Below, in pieces: positions 53,247 to 61,991 of a stretch of DNA of 64,000 nucleotides. The position numbers and the translations under genes were made by a program. Within the stretch, counting starts at the first letter, position 1, and every line of letters starts with the position of its first letter. This stretch comes from Halieaceae bacterium (lineage in GTDB: Bacteria > Pseudomonadota > Gammaproteobacteria > Pseudomonadales > Halieaceae). The stretch is from NCBI GenBank assembly GCA_902518075.1, contig CABYEX010000003.1, positions 6,693 to 70,692 on the forward strand, given 5' to 3'. The notes beneath the pieces were generated by a model that was not told the DNA's origin, ran no database searches, and saw only the letters and a list, made by a program, of their open reading frames with translations.

Positions 53247-53690
53247 ATGACTTCAACTCAGCAGAACCCTAGTGCGGATATGCTTCGTGATGGAGTGCGC
53301 AAGGCCAACGCACTAGCCGATTTATTGCAGGAGGAACTTGGACTGCTAACGACAGGTGATTTAGACGGCTTCGAAGCGCTTCAGAGCCGGAAAGCCGAGA
53401 TCCTTGAATCATTGTCAGCTCTAGCGCCCACTCTGTCTGGCGAGGTCTCCATCGAAGAGGGGCCCGATGTCGACGCGAGCGTCGCGCTGATAGACGACAT
53501 TAAAGAGGTTCTTGCAACCTGCCGCGATGCCCACCTCAAGAACGCCATTTTGATTGATCGAAAAATAGAAGCGACGCGTTCCGCACTAGAGGTCTTAAGG
53601 TCAAGCCGATCGGCGGACACAGGTGAGACGTACGACAAGCTCGGCAGAATCAAACGTGGTTATAGCCGAGACAGACAGACAGACGTCTAA
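53247..53690 (+). CDS. flgN: Export chaperone FlgN
   Basis: FlgN is the chaperone of FlgK and FlgL. The 147-residue, mostly helical protein has the FlgN-like LADLLQEELGLLTTGDLDGFE segment near the N-terminus. It ends in a basic tail encoded by a short ACAG tandem repeat (53670-53681). It follows flgM by 24 bases. Its FlgK client here is about twice normal size. Confidence 0.85.
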   Translation: MTSTQQNPSADMLRDGVRKANALADLLQEELGLLTTGDLDGFEALQSRKAEILESLSALAPTLSGEVSIEEGPDVDASVALIDDIKEVLATCRDAHLKNAILIDRKIEATRSALEVLRSSRSADTGETYDKLGRIKRGYSRDRQTDV

Positions 53691-53693
53691 CTC

Positions 53694-53712
53694 CCCCGCA
53701 ATTTCTGCGGGG
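53694..53712. terminator. Bidirectional hairpin between flgN and the FlhB-tail gene
   Basis: A seven-base stem (CCCCGCA / TGCGGGG) with a five-base loop sits between two convergent genes. There is no T-run, so terminator activity is likely but not certain. Confidence 0.6.
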
Positions 53713-53716
53713 CTAA

Positions 53717-53989
53717 CTAGCCTCTTCCGGGCTCATCACCTCTAAGCCAGAAAACCCAAGCCAGAACCACTGCAACAGCGCGGTACAAAGACTCAGGCAC
53801 CTCTTCACCGATGTCTACGCCGCTAAGCAAGCGTTGCAGGGCCTCGTCTTCGATGACAGGCAGCCCCAATTCAAACGCGGCATCAATGATCGACATCGCC
53901 TCTTCACCCTCGCCTTTCGCAAGAATGCTAGGTGCCTCTCGATTTCCGTACTCAAGCGCGATGGCCTTGATCTCATCGAGTTCCTTCAT
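53717..53989 (-). CDS. FlhB C-terminal-domain-like protein (FhlB type)
   Basis: The 90-residue protein corresponds to the cytoplasmic tail of FlhB (AIALEYGNREAPSILAKGEG, ELGLPVIEDEALQRLL, EVPESLYRAVAVVLAWVF). It lacks the membrane domain and the NPTH autocleavage site. Such stand-alone FlhB tails can support export-gate switching. It overlaps the FliK-like stop by 4 bases, and FliK is the partner of FlhB in hook-length control, so the pairing makes sense. Confidence 0.85.
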   Translation of the reverse strand: MKELDEIKAIALEYGNREAPSILAKGEGEEAMSIIDAAFELGLPVIEDEALQRLLSGVDIGEEVPESLYRAVAVVLAWVFWLRGDEPGRG

Positions 53990-55044
53990 ACCGACGAGTC
54001 CAACCGGTCGCCCAATCCCGAGACAGGCGGTGTGCTGAGGGGCTCCGTAAGGGTATCTCGAGCTTGATTGAAAACAGCAAAGCGCTCGAGCTGTAGGCCA
54101 AAGTCGGCCACCTCCGCAAACAGCTCCGCACGGGAATCGCGCGCACGGGCAAATACGGTCGGGTTCGTTAACCAGGCGTCAAGGCTCACCGAGTTGGCAG
54201 GCGCGTGTTCTACTCGCAACCACACATCAGAGTTCTCGGCGAACTGGGTATAAAAATTAATGATCCACGTTGGGCTGCCTGGCGGATTGCCCCTGGGCCC
54301 TCGCTGCAGATTAAGCTCTACAGGCGCGCCGTTCAGCCAGGCCAGAATATCGGCATTGATGACATCGGAGCGCAATGCTGAAACCAAGCGATCTTGGCGG
54401 TTATCAATCTCGGTCAGAAGCCCTCTGGCACGCTCCTTGGTAGCCTGATCTGTGCCAAAGCCCAACAAGCGCATGAGTAGCGAGGGCAGCGCCGCCTCAC
54501 GAGCACCGCTCTCGCTTATAGGCGGCAATTGCAGCACACCACCCCGAACCAAAAGCTCCCTAGCGCGAGCGATCTGCGCCTCAATCGACATCGCCGGGCT
54601 CAATATCAGCCCCATTCCAGCGAAAGCGGCGGCGAGCGAGGCAGGCATAGCCCGAAGTGAATCGGGATTCATTAATTGCTGGAGTAAAGAAGCGGGCGTA
54701 CCTGACAATTGCGTCGCCGCCGGCGTGGCGGCCGGAGTAGGCGTGGCGGCAGCGGCTGGTACCGGGCGCAAAATCGCCGCGCCATCAGGCGTCAACTGTA
54801 CCCTGAAGAAGATACTTTGGCCTGCGTAACGTCTGAAAAGGTCGGGGGCCAGTAGCGGTTGCGCTATACCGGCTAGATTAATGAACAGTTGGCCTCGATC
54901 AATCGATACCAGCCCTTTGACGATCTGAAAGTTGACAAGCCCTAATTCCCGTGGCCCTGGCTGATCGATGCGCAGGCTCGCCGTGCCCTCCAGAAAAATA
55001 GGGGTCGGGCGTACCGTCATATTAAGGAGCTCTGGCCCCAGCAT
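53986..55044 (-). CDS. FliK-like hook-length control protein
   Basis: The 352-residue protein has an Ala/Pro/Thr-rich linker at about residues 96-117 and a C-terminal region like the FliK Flg_hook domain (WIINFYTQFAENSDVWLRVE, ELFAEVADFGLQLERFAVF). It lacks the long proline-rich ruler of classic FliK. Since the hook protein is 1025 residues, a second FliK elsewhere may be the main ruler. It overlaps the FlhB-tail gene (ATGA). Confidence 0.7.
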   Translation of the reverse strand: MLGPELLNMTVRPTPIFLEGTASLRIDQPGPRELGLVNFQIVKGLVSIDRGQLFINLAGIAQPLLAPDLFRRYAGQSIFFRVQLTPDGAAILRPVPAAAATPTPAATPAATQLSGTPASLLQQLMNPDSLRAMPASLAAAFAGMGLILSPAMSIEAQIARARELLVRGGVLQLPPISESGAREAALPSLLMRLLGFGTDQATKERARGLLTEIDNRQDRLVSALRSDVINADILAWLNGAPVELNLQRGPRGNPPGSPTWIINFYTQFAENSDVWLRVEHAPANSVSLDAWLTNPTVFARARDSRAELFAEVADFGLQLERFAVFNQARDTLTEPLSTPPVSGLGDRLDSSV

Positions 55045-55076
55045 CGCGCGCTTACTCGAAGGTTAGTAGGTGCTCA

Positions 55077-55550
55077 CTATGGAAAGCGGATCCAGTCCTC
55101 ATCGCTTGAACGATGTTGTTGGCCGTCTTTCTTACCCGGCACGACATAGTCCATAACGTCTGCCACCGTAGGCATACGGATGTTGGCGCCTGCCATCATC
55201 CAATGGGCATTTCCCCGCCGAAATGCAGCCTTGTTGTTCTTCACAATCACTTTTTTCATGACATCATGGTTGACACCCGTATCGCCCAGATGCAGTGCCA
55301 TGATTTCACTGAGCGTGTCCCCCGGCTGAACTTTGTACACGCCGTTGACGACCGAGCCGGCGGATGAGGAATCCACTGAAGCACCAACTACAGAGGGCGT
55401 TTTTCCTTCAAAGTCGTTCTCGCCAATAAACGCTCTCAGACGAGCGACATCGCTATCTGAAATAATGGATTGAGCCCACGTAATCTGCGCGGCCGTCACG
55501 GTCACCAGAGCAACGCAAGCAGTTAACCACATGCGAACAATTAGTTTCAT
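55077..55550 (-). CDS. Secreted LysM/FimV-like domain protein
   Basis: The 157-residue protein has a signal peptide (about residues 1-26, ending TWAQ/S) and one LysM/FimV-like module (YKVQPGDTLSEIMALHLGD, then GNAHWMMAGANIRMP). It probably binds peptidoglycan in the periplasm. ATG 55550 has AGGAAAG 7 bases upstream; the TTG at 55568 is rejected. It follows the flgT-like gene. A role in anchoring the flagellar ring to the cell wall is inference. Confidence 0.75.
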   Translation of the reverse strand: MKLIVRMWLTACVALVTVTAAQITWAQSIISDSDVARLRAFIGENDFEGKTPSVVGASVDSSSAGSVVNGVYKVQPGDTLSEIMALHLGDTGVNHDVMKKVIVKNNKAAFRRGNAHWMMAGANIRMPTVADVMDYVVPGKKDGQQHRSSDEDWIRFP

Positions 55551-55564
55551 GTCTGCTTTCCTTT

Positions 55565-56728
55565 TCAAGGCAAAGTACCCAACAGTTCTCCCTGAGACAC
55601 GAGCGCGCCCTCGCCGGCAGGCAGGGGCTCAGCTTGTGCCCGATTGTCGTCTGCTCGAACCACCTTCAACATCAGAAGGGTATCCAGCGTCATATCACTC
55701 ACAACGTTATTCACCATGAGCTCTCGGTCACCCACCAGTAACCAGGTGCCCTCGGTCACACCACGCATACGGCCAGCGTCAATACTGAAGCGCTTCGGCC
55801 CGTCTCGGCTCACTGTAAACACGCGAGGCAAGCACTTGGTCGCATCGGTGAACTCGGCGGTGACGTCGGATACCCAACCTGCGAGATCTTCCTCGTCTTG
55901 CTCCATCACCCACTCACCTGACTGAAAGGCGCGGTATGCGCCGGTCTTGACCAAGGCTTGAAAATCACCCATGGGGCTTCTCGCTGCTGGCTGTGTGAAA
56001 GAGAGCGTGATTGCGAACTTTACGGGCTTGGACGTTGAAGAAATGACATAGAACAGAGACGACAGACCGGGATGGTTGATATAGAAATCATTCTCTTCGC
56101 GATCGTCTACAAGCATTCGCACGAACACAGATACGGCAAAGTCCGGCGCGGGGCCGTCTGACCAGTCTCCGACCAGCGCCCTAGAGTAAGCTGTGTTCTG
56201 ATAGCTGTCGGGCTTTTGACCTACTGGCGCCAGCACACGGAAACCTTTAGCACCAAGGCTTCGCTCCAGAGCCGACACCAGCAGCGCCTCTTGTTGCTGC
56301 TGTAAAGTGGCCTCTGATGCTTGCCTTATCGGGGGAGACGCCAATCGAATCGCCACTACGCCAGAATTGGAGCCCTGCTCCGTCCAAAGTTGGCAACGCG
56401 CTGAGTCTGACACCCGCGCAGCCTCCAGAGACTGCTCTCCGCCCATGGCGTCCAGATAACTCTTCACCTGCACACCCCGCACATCCGCTTCGCTGGAGAA
56501 CATGGCGCGCTCGTGTAATCGGCCCTGATCATCAATGTAGGCAACGCCTTTCACGCGCGCGCCTGACTCAAATGCCGCGTCTAGAGCCCGCTCCTTGAAA
56601 GCAGAGAGATACTCCGAGGCCTCTGCATCATTACTCAATGCCCCGGAGCCATCCTGTGACCAACCAGCAGGTGTCGTCAGGACACAGCAGCCGATCAACG
56701 AGATCGCTAAAAACTTCCCACTCTCCAC
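55565..56728 (-). CDS. FlgT-like flagellar H-ring protein
   Basis: The 387-residue protein has a signal peptide and shows the FlgT plan: an N-terminal domain (SGARVKGVAYIDDQGRL), a middle domain (FAVSVFVRMLVDDREEN) and a C-terminal domain (FSIDAGRMRGVTEGTWLLVGD). In Vibrio, FlgT forms the H ring around the basal body and helps stator assembly. The match is by motif order, not strong residue identity. GTG 56728 has GGAG 8 bases before; TTG 56734 is too close to that site. It follows flgP by 15 bases. Confidence 0.62.
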   Translation of the reverse strand: MESGKFLAISLIGCCVLTTPAGWSQDGSGALSNDAEASEYLSAFKERALDAAFESGARVKGVAYIDDQGRLHERAMFSSEADVRGVQVKSYLDAMGGEQSLEAARVSDSARCQLWTEQGSNSGVVAIRLASPPIRQASEATLQQQQEALLVSALERSLGAKGFRVLAPVGQKPDSYQNTAYSRALVGDWSDGPAPDFAVSVFVRMLVDDREENDFYINHPGLSSLFYVISSTSKPVKFAITLSFTQPAARSPMGDFQALVKTGAYRAFQSGEWVMEQDEEDLAGWVSDVTAEFTDATKCLPRVFTVSRDGPKRFSIDAGRMRGVTEGTWLLVGDRELMVNNVVSDMTLDTLLMLKVVRADDNRAQAEPLPAGEGALVSQGELLGTLP

Positions 56729-56743
56729 TCGCAATGCTCCGCC

Positions 56744-57220
56744 CTATCTGGACCTCGATGCCATCACGGCACGCTCAAGGTACAGTACCCTTAGGTCATT
56801 AACGATACTCTTATCGAGCGACATTGTGACCTCATAAGTATCGCTACCGCGGGGTTCAATTTGTACTAAATTGGCACCGTAAACAACGCCCTCTACTCGT
56901 GCACGAAAACTATCGCTGCGAACGACCATGTCAGCCACGGTCGTTGTGGAATCGAGGTACTGACCATAAACCTGCTCTGTCAAGCTTCTGTAGGCATCGA
57001 GTTTGGCCGCGCGGATCGCCAGCAATCTCCGCTGGGCGGGAATATCGCTAGGCTGCACATCGATCACCGCATACCCGGTAGCCGTCAGCGTATCTCGTCG
57101 CTCGACCATGGGCTCGACAAACGATGCGTCTGGCTCAAAATTCGAATAAGCCAGCGTTTCGCAACCGTTAAGTAACGCAAAAACCAGAAGTGCCGACCAT
57201 CCAATAAAAAATTTGCGCAT
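56744..57220 (-). CDS. flgP: FlgP, outer-membrane flagellar lipoprotein (LPP20 family)
   Basis: The 158-residue protein has a signal peptide and lipobox LLNGC (about residue 20), and the LPP20/FlgP core (QRRLLAIRAAKLDAYRSLTEQVYG). FlgP forms basal disks or the H ring in Vibrio and Campylobacter. ATG 57220 follows GGAGG by six bases. A perfect FliA promoter is about 100 bases upstream. It leads a five-gene operon (flgP, flgT-like, LysM, FliK-like, FlhB tail). Confidence 0.88.
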   Translation of the reverse strand: MRKFFIGWSALLVFALLNGCETLAYSNFEPDASFVEPMVERRDTLTATGYAVIDVQPSDIPAQRRLLAIRAAKLDAYRSLTEQVYGQYLDSTTTVADMVVRSDSFRARVEGVVYGANLVQIEPRGSDTYEVTMSLDKSIVNDLRVLYLERAVMASRSR

Positions 57221-57321
57221 CACGTTCCTCCAGGCTCCCGCCTACCTTCCCTTGACAGTGACAGACTGGGTGCAATCAGCCACTGCTGGCTGCGTCCTTT
57301 TCGGTCACGCTCTGAAGTGAG

Positions 57322-57348
57322 TTATCGGCCAATTCAGGCCGTGCTTTA
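57322..57348 (-). promoter_or_regulatory. FliA (sigma-28) promoter of flgP operon
   Basis: On the minus strand it is TAAA-N15-GCCGATAA, an exact consensus, about 100 bases before the flgP ATG. Confidence 0.88.
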
Positions 57349-57434
57349 CCCGTGTCAAACGGATTAGATAAGCCTAACCCCCCCGCTGCGAATAATCGAT
57401 TTTCAGCGAGGGAACCATTTCGTCTAGCAAAACT

Positions 57435-57449
57435 TGGTACGGAACTTGC
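57435..57449 (+). promoter_or_regulatory. RpoN (sigma-54) promoter of flhA operon
   Basis: The pattern is TGGTAC-N5-TTGC with GG-N10-GC spacing, 56 bases before the flhA start. Confidence 0.82.
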
Positions 57450-57504
57450 GTGTACTGTACTCGCCAGTGGCCAAATTGGCCTAAAACAATGGAGGTAGCG
57501 GATT

Positions 57505-59625
57505 TTGGAAGCGATACTGTCAAATTTCCGACAGTTTTCCGACCGTTTTACGTGGTTTAGCGCGAAAAGTGTCGGTGCGCCGACACTGGTGCTGCTCATT
57601 CTGGCGCTATTGGTTGTGCCATTACCCGCATTTGTGCTCGACGTTTTGTTCACATTCAACATTATGATAGGCCTGTTGATGGTGATGATCACCCTTAACA
57701 CGCGGAAGCCGCTCGAATTCTCATCCTTCCCATCCGTCCTGCTTATCGCCACCTTGCTGCGGTTGGGGCTAAACGTGGCCTCAACCCGGGTCGTGCTAGT
57801 GGACGGGCATACTGGCACCGACGCGGCGGGTAAAGTCATTGAGTCTTTCGGTGAGTTTGTAATTGCGGGTAACTATGTCGTCGGTTTCATCATTTTCCTG
57901 ATCCTGATGATCATCAACTTCATCGTGGTGACCAAAGGTGCGGGTAGGGTATCCGAGGTCATAGCGCGCTTCACTCTGGATGCTATGCCGGGCAAGCAGA
58001 TGGCGATTGACGCGGATCTTAATGCAGGCATCATCGATCAAGACACTGCCAAGCAACGCCGCACCGAGATCACTCAAGAATCCGACTTTTACGGCTCAAT
58101 GGACGGTGCATCGAAGTTCGTGCGCGGTGATGCCATCGCCGGCATCCTCATTTTGATTATAAATATCGTTGGCGGTCTGATCGTTGGCACCACACAGCAT
58201 GAGCTGAGTCTGGGTGAAGCAGGGCGGATATACGTGTTACTGACCATTGGTGATGGTCTGGTCGCCCAGATTCCCTCTCTACTCTTGTCGCTCTCGACCG
58301 CCGTTCTGGTCACACGAGTGACTACTGATGAAAGCATGACAGAGCAGGCGTCTAAGCAGGTCGCCGATGCCAATGGTGTATTCATTGCCTCAGGGATTGT
58401 GACGCTGCTGGGGCTCATCCCTGGCATGCCCCACTTTGTCTTCTTGCCCTTGGGTGCTGCTGGCATTGGTCTGGGCTATTACATTCGGCAGCAGGCCGCT
58501 CAGCAACAAAAAGAGGCCGTGAATGCCGAGGCAGCCACCGAGGTCGAGCCCGCCAATCGTGAGTTAGATTGGGAGGATATTGATCAGGTAGAAGTCATTG
58601 CGTTGGACATTGGCTACGGGTTGGTGCCGCTTGCCAATACGCAATCCGGCGGGCAACTCCTGACGCGGATCCGTGGTATTCGCAAGAAGCTCTCTGCTGA
58701 ACTAGGATTTCTGATTCAGCCGATTCGCATCAGGGATAATCTCGACCTGAAGCCAGAGGTCTATCAGATCTCACTTCACGGTGTCGTCCGCGGCACCGGT
58801 GACGTGCGTGTCGGCAAGCTGCTTGCGATCAACAGCTCAGACATGCCCGCGCCCATTGACGGGGAACCGACAACCGAGCCCGCTTTTGGACTGGATGCGT
58901 TGTGGATTGAATCATCGCAAGCTGAATTGGCACGTGGGCTAGGCTACACAGTAGTCGATGCACCCACGGCGATCGCTACCCACATTAACGCCGTCATTCG
59001 AGAGAGCGCCAGCGAGCTACTGGGCCAGGACGAAACGCAGCAACTGCTGGACAAGGTCGCTACTCGCTACCCAAAGCTGGTCAGTAGCCTAGTGCCAGAT
59101 TTGCTGCCGCTTTCAACAGTGACACAGGTGTTGCAGAACCTTTTGGCTGAATCTGTGCCAGTTAAAGATATGCGCAATATCATCGATACGCTGACAGCGA
59201 ACGCCAAAGAGAACCAGGACGCTAGCCACCTCACCTCGCTGGTGAGACCCAAGCTAGGCAGGTTAATTTGTCAGCCGCTTGTAGATGAGACCGGCACGCT
59301 GACCGTGATCACACTTGCGCCTGACCTAGAAAAATTGCTCGAGAGCAGTCGCGCCGGGGCAGAAACTGATCACATCACGCTGGACCCCACGCTTGCCAAC
59401 TCGATGATTGAGAGCTTGAGAGCCGAAGCAGAGAAGATTCAAGATACCGGGACCGCAGCGACACTAGTGGTCTCTCCGGGGTTAAGGAGCTGGATGTCTC
59501 GCTTTGTTCGTGTTCGCGTGCCAGATCTGACGGTGCTCTCCTACACCGAGATACCTGATGATCAACGCATCCAAGTACAGTCCAGTATTGCTGGAGAGAC
59601 GGCTATTGAAGGGGAAACGGAGTAA
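57505..59625 (+). CDS. flhA: Flagellar export gate protein FlhA
   Basis: This is a membrane component of the type III export gate. It has 706 residues, the normal length, with eight N-terminal membrane helices, the FHIPEP signature (PGKQMAIDADLNAGIID) and a large cytoplasmic domain. The start is TTG at 57505 with GGAGGT 9 bases upstream; no ATG is in frame nearby. flhB is not adjacent. It heads an operon flhA, flhF-like, flhG, fliA. Confidence 0.96.
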   Translation: MEAILSNFRQFSDRFTWFSAKSVGAPTLVLLILALLVVPLPAFVLDVLFTFNIMIGLLMVMITLNTRKPLEFSSFPSVLLIATLLRLGLNVASTRVVLVDGHTGTDAAGKVIESFGEFVIAGNYVVGFIIFLILMIINFIVVTKGAGRVSEVIARFTLDAMPGKQMAIDADLNAGIIDQDTAKQRRTEITQESDFYGSMDGASKFVRGDAIAGILILIINIVGGLIVGTTQHELSLGEAGRIYVLLTIGDGLVAQIPSLLLSLSTAVLVTRVTTDESMTEQASKQVADANGVFIASGIVTLLGLIPGMPHFVFLPLGAAGIGLGYYIRQQAAQQQKEAVNAEAATEVEPANRELDWEDIDQVEVIALDIGYGLVPLANTQSGGQLLTRIRGIRKKLSAELGFLIQPIRIRDNLDLKPEVYQISLHGVVRGTGDVRVGKLLAINSSDMPAPIDGEPTTEPAFGLDALWIESSQAELARGLGYTVVDAPTAIATHINAVIRESASELLGQDETQQLLDKVATRYPKLVSSLVPDLLPLSTVTQVLQNLLAESVPVKDMRNIIDTLTANAKENQDASHLTSLVRPKLGRLICQPLVDETGTLTVITLAPDLEKLLESSRAGAETDHITLDPTLANSMIESLRAEAEKIQDTGTAATLVVSPGLRSWMSRFVRVRVPDLTVLSYTEIPDDQRIQVQSSIAGETAIEGETE

Positions 59626-59631
59626 ACAATC

Positions 59632-60417
59632 ATGCGACTTGAAGTAGTAGAAGCGCCAGACCACAGTGCATGCATGGAACAGCTGAGGAGCCAGCACGGG
59701 GCTGATTGCGTGGTAGTACACAGCTTTCGGGTCGACGACCGTTACCGCGTCGTGGTGGCGTTGGAGACTGAATCTCCTCAAAGCGCTGGTACATTGAAAA
59801 GCGCAGTGAAAAACGTTGTCTCTGGCTCACGCACTCGCTGGGACACCCTCGTTGATAAAGCGCCCACCGCCTATGATGAGCAAACCAGAGAGAGTCCGGT
59901 TACCGAAAATTTACCGAGCTATGAATTAGCAGAACCACAGTCTGCACCCGAAATCAGCTCCGGTCTATTGGAGCTTGCGGCACGTGTGAAGGCGCTGGAA
60001 GCCGCTCATCAGCCCACTGTCCTTGAACCCGAGGCGCAGGAGTTTCGAGCGGCAGTCTTTTCCGAGGTGCTCGCGGATGCCGTTACCCAGCGCGCAACAG
60101 AGCCAGCACCGCAGGATCAGGTGACCAGCTCGGAAACCTCGACGCTTGGGAATACTCCGCCAGCACAAACTTCTATGGCGATATCCCGTTTCCCGTCACC
60201 GGTTAATGCACTGGTTAATCGAGTCGAGCCCGTTCTTTCGGGTACACTTGGTGACTCGGACTGGGCAAAAGACGCTCCGATACCCAAAGTCTGCACCTCA
60301 GAGGGTGCAGAGGGTTTTGCCAGCCTGCTGATGGAATGTGTTGCCGATTCCCAGAAAAGCCTGCCCCTTTCTGGCCAGACTCAGCTTAAAATGGCAGCAG
60401 GGCACAGTATCTTCTAG
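59632..60417 (+). CDS. FlhF-like protein lacking the SRP-type GTPase domain
   Basis: The 261-residue protein sits exactly where flhF normally lies (between flhA and flhG). Residues 1-45 match the FlhF N-terminus (MRLEVVEAPDHSACMEQLRS, then QHGADCVVVHSFRVDD). The middle is acidic and Glu/Ala/Pro-rich. FlhF usually has 450-500 residues and ends in an NG GTPase domain with GxxxxGKT, DTAG and TKxD motifs. None of these is present, and only 50 bases separate its stop from flhG. It may be a remnant or a reduced polar-targeting protein. Confidence 0.72.
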   Translation: MRLEVVEAPDHSACMEQLRSQHGADCVVVHSFRVDDRYRVVVALETESPQSAGTLKSAVKNVVSGSRTRWDTLVDKAPTAYDEQTRESPVTENLPSYELAEPQSAPEISSGLLELAARVKALEAAHQPTVLEPEAQEFRAAVFSEVLADAVTQRATEPAPQDQVTSSETSTLGNTPPAQTSMAISRFPSPVNALVNRVEPVLSGTLGDSDWAKDAPIPKVCTSEGAEGFASLLMECVADSQKSLPLSGQTQLKMAAGHSIF

Positions 60418-60467
60418 GTGACTGACCGACCCAGCGGGCGGCACTCACAGAGACGAGAGACGTTATC

Positions 60468-61253
60468 ATGCGTGTAATTGGTGTTACCAGCGGTAAGGGA
60501 GGTGTTGGCAAGACAACGGTCTCGGTCAACCTCGCTGTCGAGCTCGCCAAGCGCGGCAAGAAAGTGGTTTTACTAGATGGCGACCTAGGTCTCAGTAATG
60601 CTCAAATCCTACTGAACGCCAGAGTAGAGTACAGCTACGGACACGTCCTTTCGGGTCAGAAGACCCTCGAAGAAATCATGGTGCAATCTGAATATGGTGT
60701 CACTTTGGTGCCGGGCTCCAGTGGGTCATCTGCACTCGCAAGGCTGACGCGCCTGCAACTACTCGGTCTAATTCATGCGCTGTCAGCACTGGATGACTGC
60801 GATTACCTCGTGGTAGATACCGCCGCGGGCATCAGTGATAACGTCACCGTCTTGTTTGGTGCCTGTGACATCAAACTGCTGCTGATACAAAACGAACCCT
60901 CGTCGATCGCTGATGCTTATGCGACGGTCAAGGTTTTACAGCAGGAGTTCAACCTCTCAGACATCATGCTGACGCCGGTTCAGGTCACCAACGAGAGAGA
61001 GTCTGAAAATATTCACAAGCGTATTAACAAAGTGACTGCGCAATTCCTCGGGCTATCTCTCGAGTATTCAACCGGTATTCGCAAAGACCCTGTCGTCCTC
61101 AATTCGGCACGACTTGGTCAGCCGGCGATCCTTCATGCGCCAGAAAGCGACATTGCCAAAGACATCAGACGACTAGTTGACGTGATCACCGAGACAGTTA
61201 GCAAACCCGCCGGCTCCAGCGATATCAGGATATCGGTAGGTGCAAAGGGCTAG
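60468..61253 (+). CDS. flhG: MinD-like flagellar number regulator FlhG (FleN)
   Basis: This ATPase limits flagellar number. It has 261 residues with the deviant Walker A GKGGVGKTT at residues 9-17, DGDLGLSNAQILL, VDTAAGISDNV and the NEPSSIADAYA segment. Typical FlhG has an N-terminal DQAxxLR helix that stimulates the FlhF GTPase. Here the protein begins directly at MRVIGVTSGKGG; upstream in frame there is a stop (about 45 bases back) and no ATG/GTG/TTG. That absence fits the GTPase-less FlhF next door. Confidence 0.92.
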   Translation: MRVIGVTSGKGGVGKTTVSVNLAVELAKRGKKVVLLDGDLGLSNAQILLNARVEYSYGHVLSGQKTLEEIMVQSEYGVTLVPGSSGSSALARLTRLQLLGLIHALSALDDCDYLVVDTAAGISDNVTVLFGACDIKLLLIQNEPSSIADAYATVKVLQQEFNLSDIMLTPVQVTNERESENIHKRINKVTAQFLGLSLEYSTGIRKDPVVLNSARLGQPAILHAPESDIAKDIRRLVDVITETVSKPAGSSDIRISVGAKG

Positions 61254-61256
61254 ACC

Positions 61257-61976
61257 ATGTCCAAAGGCTATCAAGCATACGCTGACGCGTTATCGCAATC
61301 CGAGCCAAACGGCGAAAACTCCGCGGTGCTCCAGCATATCGGCCTGGTACACAAAACCGCACTACATATCAAAGCCCGATTACCTGACCACGTAGAACTC
61401 GAAGAACTTGTTCAAATCGGTATGGTTGGCTTACTTGAGGCTGCCAAATCTTATGACGCCTCACAGGGCGCAGATCTCGGCACATTTGCCAGCAAACGCA
61501 TCCGCGGCGCCATTTTGGACGAGGTGAGGAAGCGGTCACCTTTGTCTCGAACTGACAGCTCGAACATGAAAGCCGAGGAGCAGGTGGTTGAGCAGTTTAT
61601 GGCCAAGCATGGCAGGCCACCCACTGCGAGTGAAGTCGCCAGTGAACTGGATACCTCGTTAGAGGATTATCAGAAGCGGCGAGACCGATCTCAGAAATTC
61701 AGAACTACTTCCCTTGCTGAGCTCGAGGAAACCGGACAGACGCCAGTTTCTGAATCGGCCAGCCCGGAAGAAGAAGTTGAAACGGGAGAAACTATAAAAT
61801 GGCTTACTGGCGAGATCTCTGAACTTCCCGAGCGAGAGCAGATCGTGCTCTCTTTATACTACAACGATGAGATGAATTTGAAGGAAATTGGCACGATTAT
61901 TGGCGTTAGCGAGTCACGGGTGAGTCAGATTCTCACCAAGGTAGTGGGCAAATTGCGCGACCGGGTCGCGTTTTAA
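61257..61976 (+). CDS. fliA: Flagellar sigma factor FliA (sigma-28)
   Basis: FliA directs late flagellar transcription. It has 239 residues with sigma region 2 (EELVQIGMVGLLEAAKSYD, ASKRIRGAILDEVR), region 3 and region 4 HTH (LKEIGTIIGVSESRVSQI). It begins 3 bases after flhG. The promoters it should read are listed separately in this window. Confidence 0.96.
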   Translation: MSKGYQAYADALSQSEPNGENSAVLQHIGLVHKTALHIKARLPDHVELEELVQIGMVGLLEAAKSYDASQGADLGTFASKRIRGAILDEVRKRSPLSRTDSSNMKAEEQVVEQFMAKHGRPPTASEVASELDTSLEDYQKRRDRSQKFRTTSLAELEETGQTPVSESASPEEEVETGETIKWLTGEISELPEREQIVLSLYYNDEMNLKEIGTIIGVSESRVSQILTKVVGKLRDRVAF

Positions 61977-61991
61977 GGTATTCGCTGGATC

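Noticed and set aside
53670..53681. ACAG tandem repeat as a phase-variation tract in flgN
   Set aside because: There are only about three units, at the very 3' end of the gene, too short to suggest slippage control.
57276..57839. 187-codon minus-strand open frame over the start of flhA
   Set aside because: It overlaps both promoters and the flhA coding start and shows no domain.
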